Below, piece after piece: positions 1 to 3,720 of a stretch of DNA of 5,619 bases (position 1 is the stretch's first letter; each line of letters opens with the position of its first letter). A program made the translations under genes and the position numbers. The stretch spans positions 1-5,619 of the forward strand of contig CAZXFJ010000051.1 in the NCBI GenBank assembly GCA_964640435.1. The letters are read 5' to 3'. Source of the DNA: GWA1-39-11 sp964640435 (lineage in GTDB: Bacteria > Patescibacteriota > Microgenomatia > Levybacterales > GWA1-39-11). Under the pieces are notes generated by a model that searched no databases, had not been told where the DNA came from, and saw only the letters and a list, made by a program, of their open reading frames with translations.

Positions 1-4
1 CTGG

Positions 5-31
5 CCGGTTCTGACATGGTGTCAGTTCCGG
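5..31. repeat. Imperfect inverted repeat (hairpin) after the left-hand gene cassette
   Basis: CTGACA (11-16) and TGTCAG (20-25) form a perfect six-base stem around a TGG triloop. After a TT/TT internal loop, CCGG (5-8) pairs with CCGG (28-31). A second, overlapping four-base stem is possible between GGGC (30-33) and GCCC (38-41). The structure lies 20 bases beyond the stop codon of the minus-strand 148-residue gene. It could be the stem of its terminator, but no T-run is visible before the window ends, so this is recorded only as an inverted repeat. A minus-strand ATG at 17-15 opens a frame that leaves the window after five codons and is too short to judge. Confidence 0.4.
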
Positions 32-50
32 GCACAGGCCCAATTTCGCA

Positions 51-497
51 CTAGCTTGGAGGACGGGTAAGTCGAACAGGCTTTTCGGGAGGATTTTCCT
101 CTCGAATGGGAATCCGAAGCCTGTTTTGGCCAATGGCGGCTGGCTCGCGGTTTTCAACCTTGTCCGGGTCGAAGATGTCGATGATGCTGAGACTCAGCTC
201 CTCGCCCTCGTCGCGATGTCGCCTGCGGATGGCGCGGTAGTACTCAGTCATAGGCGGGATCTGATCCGTACTGGCGATGAAGATCCTTTCGTTATCCGGA
301 TCAATGAAATCCGGGTTGGTGCATGTGATGACCATGGGGTCTTCGCGGCACACAGCTACGGTTTCGGCGCCCGGCTTGGGGGCGTCGAACACATACACAA
401 TGATTCCCTGATCGCCGCCTGGCTCGTGGGTAAGCCAGAGTGGGACCCCCGCGCTAAGCTTAGACAGATCGTTTCGAGTTAAAGGATCTCGATCCAT
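51..497 (-). CDS. Hypothetical soluble protein, 148 residues, last gene of the small-gene cassette
   Basis: I do not recognise this protein. The start is well supported: AGGAG (507-503) lies five bases upstream of the ATG at 497-495. There is no signal peptide or membrane segment. The first 110 residues look folded, with alternating hydrophobic stretches (GIIVYVFDAP about 31-40, ERIFIASTD about 70-78, LSLSIIDIFD about 101-110) and a basic RRRHR patch at 91-95. The C-terminal 35 residues are rich in proline, arginine and glutamate and look disordered. Its Shine-Dalgarno overlaps the stop codon of the 39-residue membrane ORF upstream, with an eight-base gap between the two genes, so it is probably co-transcribed and perhaps translationally coupled with it. 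The base composition is clearly richer in G+C than the serine hydrolase or the sugar-phosphate operon, which may mark foreign origin. No function is proposed. Confidence 0.75.
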   Translation of the reverse strand: MDRDPLTRNDLSKLSAGVPLWLTHEPGGDQGIIVYVFDAPKPGAETVAVCREDPMVITCTNPDFIDPDNERIFIASTDQIPPMTEYYRAIRRRHRDEGEELSLSIIDIFDPDKVENREPAAIGQNRLRIPIREENPPEKPVRLTRPPS

Positions 498-505
498 TTC
501 TTCTC

Positions 506-625
506 CTAGAGCAACTTGCTCTTTGCTACAATCACTCCAACCGCAATCACGATGATGCAGCCGTAGATGATTATGTCGCGAACGTGATCGTCGCTTTCAG
601 GCCAGAAAGGTAGGAATCGCTTCGT
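506..625 (-). CDS. Small single-pass membrane protein, 39 residues, apparent ACG start
   Basis: This frame has no ATG, GTG or TTG upstream of its membrane segment, but it opens with ACG (625-623) six bases downstream of the core of a nine-base Shine-Dalgarno, GGAGGTGAT (636-628). The product starts (M/T)KRFLPFWPESDDHVRD. It then has one strongly hydrophobic helix at about residues 18-34 (IIIYGCIIVIAVGVIVA) and a short basic tail, KSKLL. The stop TAG (508-506) overlaps the Shine-Dalgarno of the next gene, and the ribosome site lies just after the stop of the previous gene, which is exactly the spacing expected of a gene in this cassette. The helix and context make it credible. ACG initiation is rare in bacteria, so the alternatives are a start codon damaged by mutation, a sequencing error (ATG read as ACG), or a chance frame. 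The size and form resemble small phage or envelope peptides in general, but no family is recognised. Confidence 0.5.
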   Translation of the reverse strand, partial: TKRFLPFWPESDDHVRDIIIYGCIIVIAVGVIVAKSKLL

Positions 626-627
626 GA

Positions 628-636
628 ATCACCTCC
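628..636 (-). promoter_or_regulatory. Nine-base Shine-Dalgarno site before the ACG codon
   Basis: The minus strand reads GGAGGTGAT, complementary over nine bases to the usual 3' end of 16S rRNA. It sits eight bases after the stop of the 90-residue gene. The only nearby ATG (643-641 region, reading ATG TGG AGG TGA) runs into a stop after three codons and lies upstream of the site. The first codon at a suitable distance that opens a longer frame is the ACG at 625. This site is the main evidence that the 39-residue ORF is translated. Confidence 0.6.
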
Positions 637-643
637 ACATGAA

Positions 644-916
644 CTAGATGCTTGCCAATGGGTGCTTATGTGTCCCTTTTTGGGCAACGCGAATGAAGGA
701 GTTAATCTCACCGACGAAAACACGATCCTCCCAGTAGTAACCGGGCGTGTAACGTGGCGAGAAGAAAGTGATTTCCACTTCCTTTCCTTCAGGCGTAAGC
801 CAAATGGAAGATCCATATCTTTCAGCTGCCATTTTGGAATAGTAGCCATACTTTCTTGGTCTGTAAGCTTCAAAGCCTGCAGACATAAGGCCAGCAAAAC
901 CTACATGGTCAAACAT
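644..916 (-). CDS. Hypothetical tyrosine-rich protein, 90 residues
   Basis: This protein is not recognised. The frame is open further upstream, but the ATG at 916-914 is preferred because AAGGGGG (928-922) lies five bases before it. That Shine-Dalgarno touches the stop codon of the preceding 60-residue membrane gene (gap 11 bases). The protein has no membrane helix. It has a Gly/Ala-rich start (VGFAGLMSAGFEA, residues 5-17), eight tyrosines in 90 residues (Y18, 23, 25, 26, 34, 56, 60, 61), and a predicted beta-rich middle around IWLTPEGKEVEITFF (38-52). Overlapping frames on the opposite strand and in another minus frame exist but lack ribosome sites. It lies between two genes for small membrane proteins, so a role at the envelope or with those partners is possible, but this is context only. 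Confidence 0.65.
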   Translation of the reverse strand: MFDHVGFAGLMSAGFEAYRPRKYGYYSKMAAERYGSSIWLTPEGKEVEITFFSPRYTPGYYWEDRVFVGEINSFIRVAQKGTHKHPLASI

Positions 917-927
917 TTTAACCCCCT

Positions 928-1110
928 TCAGACAAATAGAATAATCGTAAAAAGCGCTGCAGAAACAGCAAGAAGGCACGAGCCTTCGAGAATGTTTTGT
1001 TTATTCAGCTTCTTCGCTCCGTAATCAAATTTATCTAGAATGCCAATAATAACTAAGGTGGTTCCAATGCAAAAAAGCAGGAGCATGATAGCTAGTAGAA
1101 CATTTTCCAT
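928..1110 (-). CDS. Small membrane protein with two predicted helices, 60 residues, first gene of the cassette
   Basis: This protein is not recognised. The start ATG (1110-1108) has GGAGG (1121-1117) six bases upstream. A longer version of the frame begins inside the promoter described at 1228-1256, so it is rejected. Two hydrophobic segments are evident, residues 4-24 (VLLAIMLLLF then CIGTTLVIIGI) and about 43-60 (GSCLLAVSAALFTIILFV), joined by a lysine-rich loop (LDKFDYGAKKLNKQNIL, 25-41). By the positive-inside rule this suggests a hairpin with the loop in the cytoplasm and both ends outside. The stop is TGA, which supports a standard bacterial code. It leads a minus-strand run of four genes, and the next start follows 11 bases after the stop. 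Such two-helix peptides occur in many contexts, including holins, transporter subunits and toxins, and nothing here chooses among them. Confidence 0.7.
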   Translation of the reverse strand: MENVLLAIMLLLFCIGTTLVIIGILDKFDYGAKKLNKQNILEGSCLLAVSAALFTIILFV

Positions 1111-1139
1111 TTCAATCCTCCACAAATTAAAAGTGCGAA

Positions 1140-1218
1140 TAGCCTTTTTAAGGCTAGAAAAAGCATTGACAGAGACTGTTTTTAGACGCGCAATGTGTCT
1201 AAACCCATTCTCAGAATG
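1140..1218 (-). promoter_or_regulatory. Structured 5' leader with four consecutive hairpins
   Basis: The predicted leader of the small-gene cassette, from about 1221 to the ribosome site at 1121, contains four hairpins in a row. CATTC/GAATG (1206-1210/1214-1218) is five base pairs with a triloop. TTTAGAC/GTCTAAA (1181-1187/1197-1203) is seven base pairs with a nine-base loop. ACAG/CTGT (1169-1172/1176-1179) is four base pairs with a triloop. TAGCCTT/AAGGCTA (1140-1146/1150-1156) is seven base pairs with a triloop. All stems are perfect. No T-run follows the last stem on the minus strand, so it is not an obvious attenuator, and I do not recognise a riboswitch class. The stems could equally stabilise the mRNA, bind a protein, or fold from a plus-strand transcript. 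Confidence 0.4.
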
Positions 1219-1227
1219 TAGGGATGG

Positions 1228-1256
1228 ATTATACTCCTTTTTAGTACGCAACTCAA
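1228..1256 (-). promoter_or_regulatory. Sigma70-type promoter for the minus-strand small-gene cassette
   Basis: On the minus strand TTGAGT (1256-1251) and a perfect TATAAT (1233-1228) are separated by 17 bases. Transcription would start near 1221 and leave about 110 bases of leader before the ATG at 1110. This placement also rules out the longer upstream start of the 60-residue gene. Confidence 0.65.
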
Positions 1257-1316
1257 ATATTATAGGATTATATTAATAATAGATAAAACTAAATTAGATT
1301 GTTAAATTAGGCTATT

Positions 1317-1354
1317 TTGAAGACTATCGAAGATCATGTATCATCAGATATAAT
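1317..1354 (+). promoter_or_regulatory. Candidate promoter(s) immediately before the serine hydrolase
   Basis: TTGAAG (1317-1322) and TATCAT (1339-1344) are spaced by 16 bases. A perfect TATAAT follows at 1349-1354 but has no convincing -35. Either would give a transcript starting near 1351-1361 and thus a leader of only about 4-14 bases before the ATG at 1365. The TTG that could serve as an earlier start codon would then be part of the -35 element. The region is AT-rich, so chance matches are possible. Confidence 0.4.
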
Positions 1355-1364
1355 ACAACGACTA

Positions 1365-2246
1365 ATGTATAACAAGAATCTTATACGAAACGTAATAATT
1401 GGTTTTTTAGTCTACTCCTTAGTACTTCTTTTCATTGGTCGTAATTTAAGCTTTATTCCTCAGATTAAATTTGGTGGAGCGAAAGCAAAATCAACAGTTG
1501 CTGCGGATGATATTCGTAAAAATGTATTAGAGAAGTTTTTAAAAACTCAAAAAGGATCATACAGTGTTTATTACAAGAACCTTGTAACAGGTCAAACATT
1601 TGGTGTTGAGGAAAATGTAGTTAGAACCGCAGCCTCACTAAATAAGCTCCCAATCGTTGCCTATCTATACAATCAGGCAGCTCGTAATAAGCAAAATCTT
1701 GAAGATGAAATCGTGGTTCAGGAAGATGATATTCAAGATTACGGGACAGGTTCTATTCGCTATGCGGGTCCTGGAGGATCGTATTCTCTTAAAACCTTAA
1801 CTAAACTTGCTCTTGAGCAGTCTGATAATACTGCAGCGCATGTTTTGGGATTGCGCCTTGGAAGAGATCAGATTCAGGATTACGCTAACTCCTTAGAAAT
1901 GGCAGCAACAGATATGGAAGGAAATAAAACATCAGCAGCTGACATGGGAAAAATTCTAGAAGCGATTTGGTACGGGAAGGTTACAAAAAAGGCTTTAAAG
2001 CTTGAGCTATTGGGTTTTATGAAAGACACAGATTTTGAAGACAGACTTGCGCGATATATTCCAAAAAGCGTATCCGTGTATCACAAGGCAGCCGATGGGG
2101 TGGGTTTTATTCATGACGCAGGAATTATCGATGATGGGAAAAATCCATTCGTTTTAGTTGTGATGACAAGCGAGATAGGTGACACTGAAAAGGCAAAATC
2201 TCAAATTGGAAAAATTGCTGAGTTTATCTACAAAAACCAAAAATAA
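1365..2246 (+). CDS. Membrane-anchored serine hydrolase of the class A beta-lactamase/PBP-like fold
   Basis: The protein has 293 residues if it starts at the ATG at 1365; a TTG at 1317 would give 309. Neither has a Shine-Dalgarno, and the ATG is preferred because promoter-like boxes overlap the TTG. An uncleaved anchor helix (about 10-25) precedes a periplasmic or extracellular domain. The class A signatures are the nucleophile motif S91-L-N-K94 in a 'TAASLNKLPIV' context and S153-D-N. The third box reads K241-A-A instead of KTG/KSG, followed by a typical 'HDAGII' strand (250-255). The omega-loop region (about 173-194) is short and has no clear ExxLN, so the deacylating glutamate of true beta-lactamases seems absent. 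It therefore may act on peptidoglycan or another ester or amide rather than hydrolyse beta-lactams efficiently. That is inference from motifs. Its stop is followed directly by the -35 of the riboswitch promoter, with no terminator between. Confidence 0.88.
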   Translation: MYNKNLIRNVIIGFLVYSLVLLFIGRNLSFIPQIKFGGAKAKSTVAADDIRKNVLEKFLKTQKGSYSVYYKNLVTGQTFGVEENVVRTAASLNKLPIVAYLYNQAARNKQNLEDEIVVQEDDIQDYGTGSIRYAGPGGSYSLKTLTKLALEQSDNTAAHVLGLRLGRDQIQDYANSLEMAATDMEGNKTSAADMGKILEAIWYGKVTKKALKLELLGFMKDTDFEDRLARYIPKSVSVYHKAADGVGFIHDAGIIDDGKNPFVLVVMTSEIGDTEKAKSQIGKIAEFIYKNQK

Positions 2247-2276
2247 TTGACAGTAGCCATAGTTTTAGGATAAACT
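2247..2276 (+). promoter_or_regulatory. Sigma70-type promoter for the riboswitch transcript
   Basis: A perfect TTGACA (2247-2252) begins on the base after the TAA stop of the serine hydrolase. TAAACT (2271-2276) follows after 18 bases. Transcription would start at about 2281-2283, the first bases of the riboswitch P1 helix, and this agreement supports both features. Confidence 0.7.
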
Positions 2277-2280
2277 GATA

Positions 2281-2378
2281 TTAATCAAGAGAGATGGTGA
2301 AGGTTCCGGCCTCGCGATCCATCCGACAACCGAGTTGATTACCACGGTGCCAAACCCGGACCCTTAGGGAAGGATTAG
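2281..2378 (+). ncRNA. SAM-I (S-box) type riboswitch aptamer
   Basis: Sequence and fold match the SAM-I class. P1 is TTAATC (2281-2286) with GATTAG (2373-2378), followed by the conserved AAGAG (2287-2291). The outer P2 is GATGG (2293-2297) with CCATC (2319-2323). The inner P2 is AGG/CCT (2301-2303/2310-2312). Between them is a kink-turn: three-base bulge CGC (2313-2315) and tandem GA steps (2299-2300 against 2316-2317). The P2 loop TCCGG (2305-2309) pairs with CCGGA (2356-2360) in J3/4, the hallmark SAM-I pseudoknot. ACAACC (2326-2331) stands where GCAACC is usual. P3 is short (2329-2332/2345-2348), and GGTGCCAA (2346-2353) is identical to the consensus. P4 is minimal, CCC-TTA-GGG (2361-2369). 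The compact P3 and P4 and the A in ACAACC make it a divergent member, and the related SAM-I/IV variants are an alternative. Ligand identity is inferred from class. Confidence 0.85.
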
Positions 2379-2443
2379 GTTCGATACGAACAAAAACTTT
2401 TTTTGTACCTCTTTCCCAATTTCTTAGGGAAGGAGGTTTTTTT
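2363..2443 (+). promoter_or_regulatory. Riboswitch expression platform (antiterminator versus terminator)
   Basis: The 12-base sequence CTTAGGGAAGGA occurs twice, at 2363-2374 and 2423-2434. The CCTCTTTCCC strand (2408-2417) can pair either with the first copy (GGGAAGGA 2367-2374, eight pairs, antiterminator) or with the second (terminator). The first copy overlaps the 3' strand of P1, so a ligand-stabilised P1 would free 2408-2417 to make the terminator. A small perfect hairpin, GTTCG-ATA-CGAAC (2379-2391), lies in the antiterminator loop. The predicted logic is that SAM turns the downstream gene off, as in classic S-box leaders. Confidence 0.7.
2408..2443 (+). terminator. Intrinsic terminator of the riboswitch, containing the gene's Shine-Dalgarno
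   Basis: CCTCTTTCCC (2408-2417) pairs with GGGAAGGAGG (2427-2436): ten pairs including one G-U, with a nine-base loop. Seven T (2437-2443) follow. The 3' arm carries GGAGG, and the ATG of the next gene comes directly after the T-run, seven bases from the Shine-Dalgarno. The same hairpin can therefore stop transcription and hide the ribosome site. Confidence 0.85.
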
Positions 2444-2626
2444 ATGGACAAAGATATAAAAATTACTATAAAAGAATTTTTAGATGAACAAGGAATTGAA
2501 GCAAGATTTATTAGTTTTAAGCCAGCTCAAACACATGTGGTGTTGCATGAGGGTAAAGAAGCTCCATTGAATCCACTGCAGAAATTAAAAAAGAAAAAAG
2601 CGCGAGAAGTAGACCTGGATTGGTAG
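2444..2626 (+). CDS. Riboswitch-controlled hypothetical protein, 60 residues
   Basis: This protein is not recognised. The start is firm: ATG follows GGAAGGAGG by seven bases, directly after the terminator T-run. The product is small and soluble, with a charged N-terminal stretch likely to be helical (DIKITIKEFLDEQGIEA, 4-20), a short beta-like middle (RFISFKPAQTHVVLHE, 21-36), and a basic run KLKKKK (47-52) before an acidic end (VDLDW). The 'FLDEQGIEARFI' start faintly recalls the N-terminus of YbaK-type aminoacyl-tRNA deacylases, but the protein is far shorter than that family and I would not assign it. It is the only gene behind the SAM-type riboswitch in this direction; usual S-box targets are methionine and SAM synthesis, recycling or uptake genes. 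Its stop lies one base from the stop of the convergent epimerase-like gene. Confidence 0.75.
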   Translation: MDKDIKITIKEFLDEQGIEARFISFKPAQTHVVLHEGKEAPLNPLQKLKKKKAREVDLDW

Positions 2627-2627
2627 T

Positions 2628-3257
2628 CTATCTTAAACTATTTAAAAGCTCTTTATATTTTTCAGCAGAATTTGAAGCATTCCAAATGCAACTTGTAGCT
2701 ACGAATCTCGTTGCTCCGGCCTGCTTTGCTCGTTCAATTGATTTCTCATTAACTCCACCATCTGCCTCAATTGGAACATTGGTGAGTTTTTTAAGGTGGC
2801 GAATTTTATCAAGTCGCTGATCCATCATTGGTGGACCTGAAAAGCCGACCCTATCAGATGTATAAATAAGAATAGAATTTAGCTCTTCAAAGGCAACCTT
2901 AATTTGATTTATGTGAGTTGGTCCATCTAGAGCAAGTCCAACTTCTCCATATTTTTTAGCTTCGGTTACAAACTCACTTTGTGAATCCATGTGTTCAATA
3001 TGTCCTAAGAATCTTTTAAACCCCGCATTACCCCATTCTGGGAGTAAATTTATGGGGTCTTGAACCATCATGTGGAGTTCTAAAAAAACTTTATCTGAAT
3101 ATTTTTTAAATGGTTCAGGAGATAAAAATGTTTTATTGTTTACAAACTTGCCATCAATAATATCTATGTGGGCAATATTTGTGAAAGTTTGAAGTTTTAT
3201 GAGTTTTTCTTCGATTGCATCCCAATTATTTTCTAGGATGCCTGGCAGTATTTGCAT
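2628..3257 (-). CDS. Ribulose-phosphate 3-epimerase family protein (pentose- or hexulose-phosphate 3-epimerase)
   Basis: This is a cytoplasmic TIM-barrel of 209 residues, close to the usual length of about 220. RPE enzymes use a divalent metal to invert C3 of ribulose 5-phosphate, giving xylulose 5-phosphate. The metal and catalytic positions can be followed: H30 and D32 in 'AHIDIIDGKFV', H62 in 'ELHMMV', and D166 in 'EADGGV'. It departs from classical Rpe in two places. The N-terminal 'SPSIL' is 'LPGIL', losing the serine, and the phosphate-side loop 'NPGFGGQ' is 'DRVGFSGP' (135-142). It could therefore act on another ketose phosphate, such as allulose 6-phosphate (AlsE-like). It is the last gene of the operon. 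Its ATG lies one base after the isomerase stop with no Shine-Dalgarno, so translation probably depends on coupling. The family call is firm and the substrate is not. Confidence 0.82.
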   Translation of the reverse strand: MQILPGILENNWDAIEEKLIKLQTFTNIAHIDIIDGKFVNNKTFLSPEPFKKYSDKVFLELHMMVQDPINLLPEWGNAGFKRFLGHIEHMDSQSEFVTEAKKYGEVGLALDGPTHINQIKVAFEELNSILIYTSDRVGFSGPPMMDQRLDKIRHLKKLTNVPIEADGGVNEKSIERAKQAGATRFVATSCIWNASNSAEKYKELLNSLR

Positions 3258-3258
3258 T

Positions 3259-3717
3259 TTATTGGTTGTTTTCTATCTTTTTTATCTCTTCGAGTCTCCT
3301 ATTTCGCCTATCTGCTTCTTCATAATCTGTTTCAATAAAAGCTTTTACCATTTCAATAGCAGTTGATTCATCTATATTGTCAGCGGCGAGTGCTAAAACA
3401 TTTGTATTATCATCTCGTCTGCCAGACCTTACTTGGTCAACATTCATTCCAAATCCTGAACGAACGTGATCAAATTTATTTGCAACGATATCTACTCCAA
3501 CGCCTGATCCACAGATAACAATTCCTAAATCTTGGTGTAGTGGATCGCTTGCAGAAACTCTTTTTGCAACAGCTTCGGCAAAAATTGGGTAATCATCATC
3601 AGGGTCTAAAGTTTCCGCTCCCATGTCTTCAACTTGGTAATTATTCTGCGTCAGAAAGTTTTTGAGTGTTTCTTTAAGATTGTAGCCTCTGTGGTCTGCT
3701 CCGATAAAAATAGTCAT
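3259..3717 (-). CDS. rpiB: Ribose-5-phosphate isomerase B / LacAB-family sugar-phosphate isomerase
   Basis: The protein has 152 residues, normal for RpiB. It interconverts ribose 5-phosphate and ribulose 5-phosphate in the pentose phosphate pathway, and relatives isomerise galactose or allose 6-phosphate. Family marks in order are GADHRGYNLKE (6-16, for the usual DHAG-LK), DYP (42-44), VICGSGVGVDIVANK (67-81) with the catalytic-base cysteine C69, the HVRSGFG segment (84-90) and NTNVLALAAD (104-113). The histidine normally found two residues before 'NDANVL', implicated in ring opening, is D102 here (GRRDDN). A shift in substrate or mechanism is possible. It sits between the aldolase (three-base gap) and the epimerase-like gene (one-base gap). 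No Shine-Dalgarno is visible before its ATG. Confidence 0.92.
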   Translation of the reverse strand: MTIFIGADHRGYNLKETLKNFLTQNNYQVEDMGAETLDPDDDYPIFAEAVAKRVSASDPLHQDLGIVICGSGVGVDIVANKFDHVRSGFGMNVDQVRSGRRDDNTNVLALAADNIDESTAIEMVKAFIETDYEEADRRNRRLEEIKKIENNQ

Positions 3718-3720
3718 AAG

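Noticed and set aside
126..482. Plus-strand open frame of 118 codons
   Set aside because: It begins at TTG without a ribosome site and lies wholly opposite the 148-residue gene, which has AGGAG at proper spacing.
571..897. Minus-strand open frame of 108 codons
   Set aside because: It is out of frame with, and overlaps, both the 90-residue gene and the 39-residue ORF, which have ribosome sites; it has none.
662..1024. Plus-strand open frame of 120 codons
   Set aside because: It has no ribosome site, is opposite the 90- and 60-residue genes, and its translation looks like reversed coding sequence.
1140..1156. TAGCCTT-TTT-AAGGCTA hairpin as an intrinsic terminator
   Set aside because: There is no T-run after the stem on either strand.
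1166..1195. Plus-strand TTGACA at 1166-1171 as a promoter for the serine hydrolase
   Set aside because: No -10-like hexamer lies 16-18 bases downstream, and the bases form part of a small hairpin in the opposite-strand leader.
2391..2405. A5-C-T7 tract with the preceding five-base stem (2379-2391) as an independent terminator
   Set aside because: The stem is short and separated from the T-run by six bases; the stronger terminator at 2408-2443 explains the region.
2444..2626. Assignment of the 60-residue protein as a YbaK-type deacylase
   Set aside because: Only a faint N-terminal likeness is seen; the length is less than half of that family and no catalytic motif is present.
2620..2820. Plus-strand open frame of 66 codons after the riboswitch gene
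   Set aside because: It is a shadow of the epimerase-like gene with no ribosome site.
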